A DNA stretch of 64,000 bases from Flavobacterium sp. HSC-61S13. GTDB lineage: Bacteria > Bacteroidota > Bacteroidia > Flavobacteriales > Flavobacteriaceae. The notes below the pieces were generated by a model. It was not told the origin of the DNA. It saw only the letters and a list, made by a program, of their open reading frames with translations, and did not search any database. Shown here in pieces: positions 35,443 to 44,328 of the stretch. The position numbers were made by a program, and so were the translations under genes. Position 1 is the first letter of the stretch; each line of letters starts with the position of its first letter. The stretch spans positions 1-64,000 of the forward strand of contig NZ_JALJZV010000017.1 of the NCBI RefSeq assembly GCF_024171535.1. The letters are read 5' to 3'.

Positions 35443-36639
35443 ATGGTATTTGATATTTTCGAAACGTTAACCTTTGCTTGTCTAGTACTTTTGCTGGGCT
35501 TTTTTATCGTTCAAAAGGTAAAATTCTTTCAGGATTACAACATACCTGAACCGGTAGTAGGTGGCTTTTTTATCGCCATTATATTGTATTTGATTTATCA
35601 TTTTACCGGAATGAGTTTCGAATTTGAGAAGAGCCTACAAACTTCAATGATGTTGTTTTTCTTTTCTTCAATTGGTTTAAGTGCAGACTTCGCACGCCTT
35701 AAAAAAGGAGGTAAGCCCTTGGTGATCTTTGTGCTTTTAACAGGGAGTTTTATTTTTATTCAAAATGTTTTTGGTATATCCATGGCTAATTTGGTGGGAC
35801 TGGATTCGAGTTATGGTTTGATTGCTGGGTCGATTACATTGACCGGAGGACACGGTACGGGTGCGGCATGGGCACATGATCTGACGACCTCTTTTGGTAT
35901 TACTGGTGCCTCTGAATTAGCACTAGCTTGTGCAACTTATGGCTTAGTGATGGGAGGTGTTATCGGTGGACCCGTAGCGAAATATCTATTGAATAAAAAC
36001 AAGATAAAACCCGGTGCAAATACTGACGACGACACGATTACAGAAAATTTCGAAAATCCGCTTTTTAAACGCCGAATTAACGTACATAATATGATCGAAA
36101 CCCTGACGATGTTTGCGATTTGTATTGCATTAGGTCAGTTTTTATATATGTATTTTAAAGGTACTTGGTTGGAATTACCCAATTTTGTTTGGTGTTTGTT
36201 TATCGGGGTGATTATCCGAAATATGCTCGCTCATTTTACTACTTACATCGTCAATGATCATGCGGTTGATGTGTTGGGAAATACCGGTTTGTACCTGTTT
36301 TTAACGATTGCTTTAATGTCGCTACAGTTGTGGCATCTAGCAGGATTGGCTTCGCAAATTTTGATCGTGTTGATTGCACAGACTGCCTTGATGATATGCT
36401 TCGCCATATTTGTCACCTATAGGGTGATGGGGAGAGACTATGATGCGATAGTATTAAGTGCAGGGCATTGCGGATTTGGATTAGGGGCAACACCTACTGC
36501 TGTAGCCAATATGCAGGCCATAACGAGTAAATACGGCCCATCACATAAAGCCTTCTTAATCGTGCCTATGGTTGGTGCTTTCTTTGTCGATATTATCAAC
36601 AACGTGTTTATCAAACTATTCGTGGCCTTTTTAAAATAG
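35443..36639 (+). CDS. gltS: Sodium/glutamate symporter GltS
   Basis: A 398-residue inner-membrane transporter that brings in glutamate with Na+. It has about ten to eleven helices in two inverted halves. The two re-entrant loop motifs of the ESS family are visible: TLTGGHGTGAAWAHDL at about residue 145 and AGHCGFGLGATPTAVANMQAIT at about residue 345. EPVVGGFF near the N-terminus is also typical. The ATG at 35443 is preferred over TTG 35407. It is a single gene facing lolD. Confidence 0.92.
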   Translation: MVFDIFETLTFACLVLLLGFFIVQKVKFFQDYNIPEPVVGGFFIAIILYLIYHFTGMSFEFEKSLQTSMMLFFFSSIGLSADFARLKKGGKPLVIFVLLTGSFIFIQNVFGISMANLVGLDSSYGLIAGSITLTGGHGTGAAWAHDLTTSFGITGASELALACATYGLVMGGVIGGPVAKYLLNKNKIKPGANTDDDTITENFENPLFKRRINVHNMIETLTMFAICIALGQFLYMYFKGTWLELPNFVWCLFIGVIIRNMLAHFTTYIVNDHAVDVLGNTGLYLFLTIALMSLQLWHLAGLASQILIVLIAQTALMICFAIFVTYRVMGRDYDAIVLSAGHCGFGLGATPTAVANMQAITSKYGPSHKAFLIVPMVGAFFVDIINNVFIKLFVAFLK

Positions 36640-36697
36640 GTCTCTAGATTTAGTAAGATTAGGAGTACTGTTATAGTAAAAAGCCTTGTAATGCTGA

Positions 36698-37396
36698 TTA
36701 AATGGTCACAGCATCATTAATGACTGTATAATCGGGTGATTGTATCAGTCCGTCTACCATAGTGAGTTTGCGATCGGCCATATTGGCTAATTCTTCATTA
36801 TGAGTAACGATGACAAAAGTTTGTCCAAACTCATCACGCAATTTAAAAAAGAGCCTATGAAGGTTCTCTGCCGTATGCGTATCTAAATTTCCCGATGGTT
36901 CGTCGGCAAAGATGATTTCAGGTTTGTTAATCAAGGCACGCGCAACGGCAACGCGTTGTTGCTCGCCTCCAGATAACTCCGAAGGAAAATGTTTTTCTCG
37001 GTGACTAATTCCCAAGTATTCCAATAATTTTCGGGCTTCCTTCTCGGTTTCTTTTTTTTCTTTACCAGCTATAAACGCTGGAATACAGATGTTTTCCAAG
37101 GCGGTAAATTCCGGTAAAAGCTGATGAAACTGAAATATAAACCCCAAATTTAAATTGCGAAACGCAGATAATTCTTTGTCGTTGAGCTTCAATATATCCT
37201 GACCATTAATCATCAAGGTGGTTTGGGGCACTACAGCAGGTCGATCTAAAGTTCCCAAAATTTGAAGCAAGGTGGTTTTACCAGCACCAGAGGCTCCTAC
37301 AATCGATACAATCTCTCCTTTTTTGATATGTAAATCAACTCCTTTAAGAACTTGCAATTTCTCGTAATACTTTTCGATATGAGTAGCGTGGATCAT
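36698..37396 (-). CDS. lolD: LolD-type ABC transporter ATP-binding protein
   Basis: A 232-residue ATPase of the LolD/MacB group. Walker A is GASGAGKT (about residue 40), the Q loop is in [25 protein letters not shown], the signature is [15 protein letters not shown], Walker B is [12 protein letters not shown] and the H loop is VIVTHN. In LolCDE it powers release of lipoproteins from the inner membrane. The partner permease (LolC/E) is not in this window, so the name rests on sequence type alone. ATG 37396 ([11 protein letters not shown]) is the family start; the frame runs further upstream to 37477 through an implausible hydrophobic stretch. Confidence 0.88.
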   Translation of the reverse strand: MIHATHIEKYYEKLQVLKGVDLHIKKGEIVSIVGASGAGKTTLLQILGTLDRPAVVPQTTLMINGQDILKLNDKELSAFRNLNLGFIFQFHQLLPEFTALENICIPAFIAGKEKKETEKEARKLLEYLGISHREKHFPSELSGGEQQRVAVARALINKPEIIFADEPSGNLDTHTAENLHRLFFKLRDEFGQTFVIVTHNEELANMADRKLTMVDGLIQSPDYTVINDAVTI

Positions 37397-37752
37397 GGGT
37401 TTGCTTTTTAAACAAAGTAACAACGTTTTTAAATAGAATAAAATAGTTCTCAGTAAATTTTTATTCTTTGTTAGCAATTATTCTTTATATAATTAAATTT
37501 TAACAATATACTGTGTGTTAAAATTCCAAATTTTACTTTTTTTATTTTACTTTTTGAAATATATTTCACCAATAATTTAAAAATTATGTTTTTTTGTATA
37601 TAAATGATGTGAACTTTGGTTTTTTAAAGGGAATTCAATTCGAATTGTGGGAAATCAAAAGGGATATCAAAGCGCTGTTTTACCTATTCTATGGAGGTAA
37701 AACCATCGATTTTATCGAATTGATTTTAACAAAAACCTTTTACAGTTAACCT
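37397..37752. other. 356-base AT-rich gap with small inverted repeats and a short open frame
   Basis: No recognisable gene. It holds a 12-base palindrome CAATTCGAATTG (37636-37647), an 8-bp hairpin GTTTTACC/GGTAAAAC (37677-37703) and, on the plus strand, a frame from a GTG at 37609 to a TAA at 37747-37749 (46 residues) that ends 3 bases before the next gene. The short frame has no recognised family and may be chance. Confidence 0.3.
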
Positions 37753-38229
37753 ATGATTATAAAATACAAATTATATGTGATAGCGGTAGTTTTGTTAGTT
37801 ATAAGCTGCCGAGATAAGAAGTCAGAAAAACAATCCAACATCAAGTATCCGGTATCAATTGAGTGGTCTTTAGTAGGCAATGGTAACTTACTGGGCAACC
37901 ATAGTGAGGGTATTGAAGCGGGCAGTTTATGGATTACAGGACAGCAAGAATGGCGTGATTTAGTGGATAAAATCAATACAAACAATCGAGTTTCCGACAC
38001 TTTTATCGAAAACGACATTGATTTTACACGATTTGATCTAATTGCGACTTTTGATAAGGTCCGTCCGCATTCGGGATTTATTGTCGCAGTGGATAGTATT
38101 ATAGAGGATACCAACAACCAGCTGGTTTACATCAGTTGGCGCGATAAGAAACGCGGATTTGAAATGCCGTCGCAACCGTATTATCTGGTTAAAATACCCA
38201 AGAGTAAAAAAACAATAATGTTTCAATAA
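37753..38229 (+). CDS. PrcB-like C-terminal domain lipoprotein
   Basis: A 158-residue lipoprotein (signal peptide with lipobox VISC, lipid cysteine at about residue 19). The mature part (GIEAGSLWITGQQEWRDLVDKINTNN, then FDLIATFDKVRPHSGFIVAVDSIIED and QPYYLVKIPK) resembles the C-terminal domain of PrcB, a subunit that stabilises the PrtP protease of Treponema (dentilisin complex). Such domains are common in small Bacteroidota lipoproteins with no known partner. No protease gene is adjacent. The role is therefore open. Confidence 0.7.
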   Translation: MIIKYKLYVIAVVLLVISCRDKKSEKQSNIKYPVSIEWSLVGNGNLLGNHSEGIEAGSLWITGQQEWRDLVDKINTNNRVSDTFIENDIDFTRFDLIATFDKVRPHSGFIVAVDSIIEDTNNQLVYISWRDKKRGFEMPSQPYYLVKIPKSKKTIMFQ

Positions 38230-38569
38230 CGCTGCGATTCCCGTGTTTAGCAACTAAATAAGCAAGGCGTCATTTTATTGATTAATAAGTTGTCCGTTTT
38301 AGTTATTGTAAATAGTGACGATTAATAGGTCATTGGACGTGGTATGCTATAGATTTAAATAGATTGGCAAACACGATTATAAATACTATGGTACTGCTCT
38401 AGATAATGGATTTTCCATTTTTTGATCGGACTTGGATCTGATACTTTACGGGCTTAAGCCTAAACTGTGCGAATGGCCACTTCTATAACGAGCAATGCTT
38501 GTTATAACTAACGATCTCTTAATTTGTCCCACTACCGCTAGTAAATTATGCAATCAGTGGGGAATACGA
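38230..38569. other. Gap with no gene; one inverted repeat
   Basis: About 340 bases without a convincing open frame on either strand. An inverted repeat TATAACGAGCA / TGCTTGTTATA lies at 38484-38506 (one G-U pair). The region leads into the decayed sorting-domain copy and may itself be old decayed coding sequence, but no similarity can be recognised. Confidence 0.35.
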
Positions 38570-38785
38570 TTAGGTACTCGGCGCTAAAACATCTAGAAAT
38601 CTACGATTAATTGGGAAAACGATGTTTTAAACAGCAAATCGTTAACGAATGCCAAACCGTTGATGCATAGTATTTGCCTTCGGGACTGTATATCGTAAGC
38701 CTTTTAAGTCGTGACGGAAGAATTTTTACTTCCGATTAAGTCGTGACGGAAGAATTTTTACTTCCGAAAAAACACTAGTGCAACC
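38570..38785 (+). pseudogene. Decayed copy of a T9SS type A sorting domain
   Basis: This stretch resembles, base by base, the 3' end of the next gene (39380-39537): CTAGAAATCTACGATT then TTGGG, TTTTAAACAGCAAAT, GGACTGTATATCGTAA, CCTTTTAA and finally CACTAGTGCAACCG all have counterparts in the same order. Stops and frame changes break it, so it is not translated as a domain. Within it a 32-base unit is duplicated in tandem (38704-38735 and 38736-38767). It is probably a remnant of a tandem gene duplication of the T9SS protein at 38804. Confidence 0.7.
38704..38767 (+). repeat. Perfect 32-bp tandem duplication inside the pseudogene
   Basis: The 32-base unit beginning TTAAGTCGTGACGG and ending TTACTTCCGA occurs twice back to back without a difference. 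As the surrounding sequence has drifted strongly from the intact paralogue, two identical units indicate a recent duplication, probably by slippage. Confidence 0.9.
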
Positions 38786-38803
38786 GAAAAAAACTACAAA
38801 CTT

Positions 38804-39538
38804 ATGAAAACAATCTTACTTATAATCCTGCTACTACTGGGCATAGAAAGTGTTCAGGCGCAACCAGAATTGCTAGGGGAAAATACCTGGTATTTACAGA
38901 AATTAATCATAGAGGATACGGAGTATGATCCGCCACTAAATGATGAAAGCAGTATTTATCCTTTTACTTTAGAATTTGACTTACACGAACTATCGATGTA
39001 TGTTAGTTTCTGTAAAAATGGAATGAATTTTAAAGATCTCGTGTTCTTAGAACACAATCAGTTTACGGTTTTTAACGATGTTTCTCTGCCGATGGAATAT
39101 TGTTTTAATGTGGAAAATCGTCAATTTTCCTCTTTCCATAATGAATTTTTTAGAGATAATGCTTTATTCTCTTTTACGTATACATTAGTCGGATCGAGCC
39201 AGGGTGTGCGGCGATTAGTGATCACCGATAATAATAGAAATCAAGCGATTTATAGCAATCAACGTTTAAGCAGTTCTCAATTTGAAAAAGCAGCGTTTAA
39301 GATTTATCCCAATCCGGTAAGCGATGTATTGAATTTGGAATGGGACAGTTCCGAGCAAATTTCACCTAGCTATATAGAGATCTACGATTCATTGGGGAAA
39401 TTGTGTTTCAAACAGCAAATAGCTAGCGATAAGAAATCCGTGGAACTAAAGCATTTTACTACTGGACTGTATATCGTAAACCTTTTAAACCGTGAGGGAA
39501 AGATTTTGACTTCCGAAAAAATACTAGTGCAACCGTGA
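38804..39538 (+). CDS. Small secreted protein with T9SS type A sorting domain
   Basis: A 244-residue exported protein. A signal peptide (cut near VQAQ, residue 19) is followed by a compact domain with two cysteines (YVSFCKNGMNFK and MEYCFNVENR) and, from about residue 165, a type A T9SS sorting domain: FKIYPNPVSDVLNLEW, YIEIYDSLGKLC and LKHFTTGLYIVNLLNREGKILTSEKILVQ. The first domain is not recognised; similar short META-like or lipocalin-like proteins occur in Bacteroidota. The sequence just past the stop repeats ACCGTGATA. A broken copy of its 3' end lies directly upstream. Confidence 0.82.
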   Translation: MKTILLIILLLLGIESVQAQPELLGENTWYLQKLIIEDTEYDPPLNDESSIYPFTLEFDLHELSMYVSFCKNGMNFKDLVFLEHNQFTVFNDVSLPMEYCFNVENRQFSSFHNEFFRDNALFSFTYTLVGSSQGVRRLVITDNNRNQAIYSNQRLSSSQFEKAAFKIYPNPVSDVLNLEWDSSEQISPSYIEIYDSLGKLCFKQQIASDKKSVELKHFTTGLYIVNLLNREGKILTSEKILVQP

Positions 39539-39717
39539 TAACCGTGATAAAAGAGATGAATAATCCATATTATTTTCTTGCTGGTTATTGTAATAAATTT
39601 CGATCCAATAATACTTTATGTGGCAACTAACCCAATGATCAGCGATTTTATTGCTATTTTAATGTTCATTTATTCTCCGTAAAATCGCTAGTAGTAAAAT
39701 CATATTTTCACAAATAG

Positions 39718-39751
39718 TTGGTTCTTTTAAAAATTAAAATCAATATATTTG
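39718..39751 (+). promoter_or_regulatory. Promoter of msrA
   Basis: TTG at 39718-39720 and TATATTTG at 39744-39751 are 23 bases apart and match the flavobacterial consensus. The transcript would begin near 39758 and supports the ATG at 39772 as the msrA start rather than the TTG at 39718. Confidence 0.5.
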
Positions 39752-39771
39752 AGATAACAAAATTTATTGAA

Positions 39772-40419
39772 ATGCAAACACTCTTATATTGTTTTATTTC
39801 GATAGCCCTAGGAGCTTGTCAAAATAAAACTGCTCTAACAGAAATCCCCAATACAAAAAATGAAATCCCTATGAATGAAATGAATCCCCATAACGAAGTA
39901 GCTATTTTTGCTGGTGGCTGTTTTTGGTGTACTGAAGCGATATTTACATCCTTAAAAGGCGTGGAATCTGTATGGCCTGGTTATATTGGAGGACATAAAG
40001 AAAATCCAACCTATAAAGAAGTTTGTACTGGAGAAACGGGACATGCCGAAGCCATTGAAGTCGTTTATGATCCTTCACAAGTTAGTTACAACGAATTGTT
40101 GGAGATCTTTTTCGCAACGCATGATCCGACTACTTTAAACCGACAAGGTGCAGATGTTGGAACTCAATACCGCAGTGAGATTTTTTATACCAGCGAAGCT
40201 CAGAAAGAAGACGCACAGGAATATTTGGATATTCTAATCAATGAGAATGTATATGGTAAACCGGTGGTTACACGTATATCACCTGCTTCGAAATTTTATA
40301 AAGCAGAAGATTATCACAAAAATTATTTTGCAAAAAATGGCAATGAACAGTATTGCCAAATGGTGGTTTCACCCAAAGTCGCAAAATTTAAAAAAGACTA
40401 CGCTACCAAGCTGAAATAA
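39772..40419 (+). CDS. msrA: Peptide-methionine (S)-S-oxide reductase MsrA, lipoprotein form
   Basis: A 215-residue repair enzyme that reduces methionine-S-sulfoxide in damaged proteins. The catalytic motif GGCFWC lies at about residues 48-53 with the nucleophilic cysteine at 50. GYIGGHKENPTYKEVCTGETGHAEAIEVVYDP, FFATHDPTTLNRQGADVGTQYRS and the C-terminal FAKNGNEQYCQMVVSPKVAKF (with a resolving cysteine) are family signatures. A type II signal peptide with lipobox LGAC (Cys16) places it at the cell envelope. It is encoded by a single gene with its own promoter. Confidence 0.93.
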   Translation: MQTLLYCFISIALGACQNKTALTEIPNTKNEIPMNEMNPHNEVAIFAGGCFWCTEAIFTSLKGVESVWPGYIGGHKENPTYKEVCTGETGHAEAIEVVYDPSQVSYNELLEIFFATHDPTTLNRQGADVGTQYRSEIFYTSEAQKEDAQEYLDILINENVYGKPVVTRISPASKFYKAEDYHKNYFAKNGNEQYCQMVVSPKVAKFKKDYATKLK

Positions 40420-40471
40420 AAGTTGGCACGGATATTGAAAAGTTAAGTTATAGAACATCAAATGTTTACTT

Positions 40472-40774
40472 ATGGATGACTTACAAATCAGATCAACAGC
40501 GTCAGCTAAAAAGTATACCCAATTGGTTTGGAGTATTTTTTTAGATGGGGTAGGCTACTTGTCGTATTTGATTCCTTTTTTAGGAGAAATCAGTGATGTG
40601 GTATGGGCACCCATAGCTGGTTTGCTTTTAGCACGTATGTATAAAGGAACCGTGGGTAAAGTAGGGGGTACCATTGCTTTTTTAGAAGAGTTATCTCCTG
40701 GATTGGATTTTATACCCACCTTTACACTAACCTGGATTTATACCCATTATATACAAAAGAACCATTCTTTATAA
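40472..40774 (+). CDS. Conserved small membrane protein
   Basis: A 100-residue protein with two hydrophobic segments (about residues 27-62, broken by an acidic GEISDVVWAP turn, and 70-92). The arrangement DGVGYLSYLIPFLGEISDVVWAPIAGLLLARMYKG is seen in a group of uncharacterised Bacteroidota proteins. No function can be assigned. It is 52 bases after msrA on the same strand and is followed by a strong terminator, so the two may share a transcript. Confidence 0.7.
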   Translation: MDDLQIRSTASAKKYTQLVWSIFLDGVGYLSYLIPFLGEISDVVWAPIAGLLLARMYKGTVGKVGGTIAFLEELSPGLDFIPTFTLTWIYTHYIQKNHSL

Positions 40775-40808
40775 AAAAAAACAGAGGCTTTTGCCTCTGT
40801 TTTTTTTA
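40773..40808. terminator. Strong bidirectional terminator
   Basis: ACAGAGGC and GCCTCTGT form an 8-bp GC-containing stem with a TTTT loop, flanked by nine A on the left and eight T on the right, which extends the stem. It overlaps the stop codon of the small membrane protein gene and can also end the convergent nucleoid-protein gene. Confidence 0.88.
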
Positions 40809-40854
40809 TAAAATTAGTGAATAAGCTTATTGACCTATAAGCATATATTCAAAA

Positions 40855-41919
40855 TTATGATTTTTCTTCTTTGTTGAAGTAAACCAAATAGTAATACATT
40901 TGTTTCTCTTCATCCCAACCTTTCTCAATGAATTTCTCCGCACTTTCCGGGTTGATGAAATCCAATTTGATCTGAATGTTGGTATCTAAGGCAATGACGT
41001 TTTTGATCTTTTTACGAGCATCGGTCACGGCATTATTGGCAATAGGGAAGTTCGTCGTATCTTCGATACTGTACTTTTCACCGCGGTCTACTTTGTAGTT
41101 TTTAAATTCCGAAATCAAATCGGGATTGTCAATAACCTCATTTAAAAAGTTTGTTTCTTCGAATTCGTCGTTCTTAGCAAAATAGTTTACCGAACGGTTC
41201 ATAAACATCACTTCTTCTTTTTTATCTTCTGCTGGTAAAACAACGTCTTTAGCAAAATCTTGACAGAATTTTAAATACTTTTTAGTCATAAAGTTTTCAT
41301 CTTGAAAAGCATCTACAGATAAAAAGTGCTCCAACCAATAACGCGCATCATAACGGTTACTATCGATGGTTAAAATTTTAAAACCCTCTTCTTTTTTGTA
41401 ATTAAAAATGATACAACCCTTGTCCAACTTGTTTAAGTTAATCCCTTGTTGAAGAATCATTTCTAAATTACTGCCCTTTTCTTCAAATTGTAAGAAATCG
41501 GCTTTAATCTCACTTTTAAAAATTCCAATAGCATCAACCACATTGTTGTCAATCGATACGTTTGTTAGATAAGTAATGTAAACCTCTCCGTTTTTAATGT
41601 GCGGATGATTGGATTGCTCATGCAAATGACGGGTTATTTTTTTAGCAACTTCCTGTACATTCTCTGCAGAAGGAGCATTGAACAACTCGTTGCTGAAATT
41701 ATACATTTCATTATATTCTAAATCGACATCATGGGCAAATTGAAAATAGTTTTCTTCTTTTTCTCTAAAGGGTTTAAAGAAATACTCCTTTAAAAGCGGA
41801 GCAATTTCATCGTTTAAATTATAAGGTTGTTCCGATAAAAAAATAGCTTCATTACGGCTTTTATTCCCCACACGGTGAATACTTAGCGTTTCAATGTGAG
41901 CATTGAATAGATTAATCAT
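40855..41919 (-). CDS. Nucleoid-associated protein, NdpA/YejK family
   Basis: A 354-residue protein of the 37-kDa nucleoid-associated family (NdpA). Family landmarks are the N-terminal IETLSIHRVGNKSRNEAIFLSE, the LLKEYFFKPF helix, the KGCIIFNYKKEEGFKILTIDSNRYDARYWLEHFL centre and FCQDFAKDVV. These proteins are found on the chromosome of many bacteria, but their exact part in DNA organisation is unclear. It stands alone upstream of the TnpR-like gene on the same strand. A 17-base palindrome lies just before its start. Confidence 0.88.
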   Translation of the reverse strand: MINLFNAHIETLSIHRVGNKSRNEAIFLSEQPYNLNDEIAPLLKEYFFKPFREKEENYFQFAHDVDLEYNEMYNFSNELFNAPSAENVQEVAKKITRHLHEQSNHPHIKNGEVYITYLTNVSIDNNVVDAIGIFKSEIKADFLQFEEKGSNLEMILQQGINLNKLDKGCIIFNYKKEEGFKILTIDSNRYDARYWLEHFLSVDAFQDENFMTKKYLKFCQDFAKDVVLPAEDKKEEVMFMNRSVNYFAKNDEFEETNFLNEVIDNPDLISEFKNYKVDRGEKYSIEDTTNFPIANNAVTDARKKIKNVIALDTNIQIKLDFINPESAEKFIEKGWDEEKQMYYYLVYFNKEEKS

Positions 41920-41937
41920 ATAGAAAAAAGTAAAAAG

Positions 41938-41954
41938 TAAGTAATACTTACTAT
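41938..41954. promoter_or_regulatory. Perfect 17-base palindrome upstream of the nucleoid-associated protein gene
   Basis: AGTAAGTA-A-TACTTACT is a perfect inverted repeat 19 bases before the start codon at 41919 (minus strand). Its position in the leader suits an operator or an mRNA hairpin. No regulator can be named. Confidence 0.35.
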
Positions 41955-41992
41955 GGGTAAATAATTTAAATCATCTTGTAGACTGTTTGGAA

Positions 41993-42541
41993 TTAATTCC
42001 AATTGTCTTCATAACCAAAATCTTCGAAACTGTCATCTCCATCAAAAAGATCGAAATCTTCATCATCCATCTCGTCGTCAAACTCTCCAAACATATCTTG
42101 TTCAGACAAAGGTGCATTATCGAAATTCTTTAACATAGAATCTACCGGTAACTCTCCATGAGCGAATAGTAGGGCTGGATAAACGACTCCGGTTTCTTCT
42201 TCTTCCATTGCGGCCAATTCTACAAAGAAGGTCCACATATTTAGGAAATCATATACATAAATGATTTTGGTATTTTCGCCACCCAAGTAGTCATTTATCG
42301 CATAAGATGCCATGGTTTTTTGCTCACCCGCTATATCACCGGTGTCGAACAAAGGGATTTCTTCTTCTTGTTGTGCCCAATCGGCATCACAAGTGTAGAA
42401 AGAAGCTGCTTCCATACCGTCAAAACCAAATGCATTGACAATTGCATTGTGCAAATCTTCTAAAGAATCCTCTTCCAAAATGGCGATATCTCTGAATATA
42501 TCCTCCTCTGTATCAAGTATTACTCTAAATTTATAAACCAT
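41993..42541 (-). CDS. IS1096 TnpR-passenger / pRiA4b ORF-3-like protein
   Basis: A 182-residue acidic protein. MVYKFRVILDTEEDIFRDIAILEEDSLEDLHNAIVNAFGFDG followed by ASFYTCDADWAQ is the typical beginning of the pRiA4b ORF-3-like fold, also named IS1096 TnpR passenger. In this chromosomal form there is no transposase or inverted repeat nearby, so it is not evidence of a mobile element. The C-terminal 40 residues are almost entirely acidic and aromatic (DDEMDDEDFDLFDGDD). Function is unknown. Confidence 0.83.
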   Translation of the reverse strand: MVYKFRVILDTEEDIFRDIAILEEDSLEDLHNAIVNAFGFDGMEAASFYTCDADWAQQEEEIPLFDTGDIAGEQKTMASYAINDYLGGENTKIIYVYDFLNMWTFFVELAAMEEEETGVVYPALLFAHGELPVDSMLKNFDNAPLSEQDMFGEFDDEMDDEDFDLFDGDDSFEDFGYEDNWN

Positions 42542-42563
42542 AGTCTGTTGATTTGTTAAAAGA

Positions 42564-42571
42564 CAAAGGTA
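42564..42571 (-). promoter_or_regulatory. -7 promoter element of the TnpR-passenger-like gene
   Basis: The minus strand reads TACCTTTG (TAnnTTTG), 22 bases before the start codon at 42541. A TTG box is not evident. Confidence 0.4.
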
Positions 42572-42795
42572 AACTTAATATCATTTTAAACGGAAAAACT
42601 TAAATTTGTTTTTTCAGTTTTTTTGAAATGCCAACGGTCTATTCTGAGTTTCAATTTATTATAAATGCAAAGCATTTTTACAGCTATAAACATCAAATTG
42701 CGATTCATCCACCTTATTTGACAGTTCAGTATTTGTTTTTTTTTTAATCGTGTCGAACAAACGACTTTTGACCTATCAAACTAAAAATAAGAAAG

Positions 42796-42981
42796 ATGAA
42801 ATTTTTTGTAATAGCTGGAATCATGCTGATTAATTTTGCCGTTCCGTATATCGAATCCCTATGTAATTGTGATTATAATTCAACGAAAATTAATGACATT
42901 TGTACGGATAAAGCATTGGATAATACACAACCCACAGTTAATCTCTTTCTATTAAAGACAAATCATGAAAAAAAGGAGTAA
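42796..42981 (+). CDS. Possible small exported protein upstream of the histidine kinase
   Basis: A 61-residue frame with a hydrophobic start (MKFFVIAGIMLINFAVPYIESLCNC) that could be a signal peptide, preceded by a purine-rich AAGAAAG. It overlaps the kinase start by 17 bases, which would fit translational coupling. No family is recognised and the remainder is low in information, so it may be a chance frame in the kinase leader. Confidence 0.3.
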   Translation: MKFFVIAGIMLINFAVPYIESLCNCDYNSTKINDICTDKALDNTQPTVNLFLLKTNHEKKE

Positions 42982-44326
42982 AAGTTATAGTATTGGAGTA
43001 TTGGTGGTATGGCTGATGAGTTTAATCTGGGTGGCAAAGGAGCTGCAAGCAGGTACTAACAGTAATCTGGTATATAGCCTAAGAGAAGTCAACAAATGGG
43101 TTTTCTATATTTTATTTCTGTTTTTTATTAATAGGATTGCTTTTGTTCAAATAGATAAGCGTTTCGAAAGTAAGTTAGCTACGGATAAAAGGGCATTTTA
43201 TTTGGCATTGATGTTGGGGTATATGGTTGCACTTTTTTCGTGTTTTTATGTCCCACATGTCTATCAAACCATAGATTATCTCATTATAGACCAAAAACCG
43301 TTTAACGAATGGGTGTATACGGAACCGTTTACCAACTTTGTTAATTACGCTATCGTAATTCCGCTATTGATCTATTTTGGATATTACTTTTATTTCAATC
43401 GGCGTAAACAATCGATCTTACTACAAAAGGAAAAAGTCATATCAGGTAATGTATCGGCGCAATTTGAAAGTTTAAAAAATCAATTGGATCCGCATTTCCT
43501 GTTTAATAGTTTAAACGTGTTAAACTCCTTAATAGAAGAGAATCCCGATCAAGCGCAGGATTTTACACAAGCCCTATCAAAGATTTATCGTTATATCCTA
43601 GATCAAAAGAATAAAACCTTAGTATCGATAGAAGAGGAGATTGATTTTGCCAGAACCTATATGTTATTACTTCAAATGCGTTTTGAAGATAGCGTCACTT
43701 ACGATTTTCCAAAGGAGATAAAAAACACTGAGGCCAAAGTAATACCCTTATCCTTGCAGTTGCTACTCGAAAATGTAATCAAACACAATAAAACCAGTAC
43801 CCTACATCCAATCCACATATCTATAGTTGAAGAGCAAGATTATTTGGTTGTCGAGAATAACTTACAAAAGAAAAAATCATATGATGATCGCAAGGGTATC
43901 GGTTTACAAAATATAGCCGATCGATATGCCCTAATTACCTCTAAGCAGGTTATCATCGATGAAAATGAACATGCATTTGCAGTAAAAATACCTATACTAA
44001 TCAAAAAAACATATATCATGGAAATTTTAAACGAAAACGAAGAAATGTTATTGATCAAAGCTAAGAAACGCGTCGAGGATATTAAAAAATTCTATAGCCA
44101 CTTGACCACTTATATCGCTGTCAATACTTTTTTAATGGTGATTAACTTATATACCGAACCATCTTTTTTATGGTTTTTATTCCCGCTTTTCGGTTGGGGA
44201 ATCGGATTGTTATCACAAGGGATGCGTGTATACAATTACAATCTGTTCTTAGGTCGTAATTGGGAGGACAAAAAACTTCAAGAGATTTTGGATGAAGAAA
44301 AACGCAGAAATGCTAAATGGGAATAA
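42965..44326 (+). CDS. LytS-type sensor histidine kinase fused to a 2TM domain
   Basis: A 453-residue membrane kinase. Four helices span about residues 9-145; the His_kinase domain follows (about 165-245) with the phospho-acceptor histidine in QLDPHFLFNSLNVLNSL, and the ATPase part has LLLENVIKHN and KGIGLQNIADRYA. At about residue 350 the kinase ends, and a 2TM domain begins without a stop (MEILNENEEMLLIKAKKRVEDIKKFYSHLTTYIAVNTFL, two helices, then NYNLFLGRNWEDKKLQEIL). The 2TM domain is often a separate gene in flavobacteria. It signals to the LytTR regulator at 44757. Confidence 0.9.
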   Translation: MKKRSKSYSIGVLVVWLMSLIWVAKELQAGTNSNLVYSLREVNKWVFYILFLFFINRIAFVQIDKRFESKLATDKRAFYLALMLGYMVALFSCFYVPHVYQTIDYLIIDQKPFNEWVYTEPFTNFVNYAIVIPLLIYFGYYFYFNRRKQSILLQKEKVISGNVSAQFESLKNQLDPHFLFNSLNVLNSLIEENPDQAQDFTQALSKIYRYILDQKNKTLVSIEEEIDFARTYMLLLQMRFEDSVTYDFPKEIKNTEAKVIPLSLQLLLENVIKHNKTSTLHPIHISIVEEQDYLVVENNLQKKKSYDDRKGIGLQNIADRYALITSKQVIIDENEHAFAVKIPILIKKTYIMEILNENEEMLLIKAKKRVEDIKKFYSHLTTYIAVNTFLMVINLYTEPSFLWFLFPLFGWGIGLLSQGMRVYNYNLFLGRNWEDKKLQEILDEEKRRNAKWE

Positions 44327-44328
44327 GG

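Noticed and set aside
38704..38767. Two 32-bp repeats considered as a CRISPR
   Set aside because: The units are directly adjacent without spacers and lie in a decayed sorting-domain copy; no cas gene is present.
41993..42541. IS1096 TnpR-passenger-like gene considered as a mobile element
   Set aside because: No transposase, terminal inverted repeats or target duplication are visible; this fold is widespread in chromosomes.
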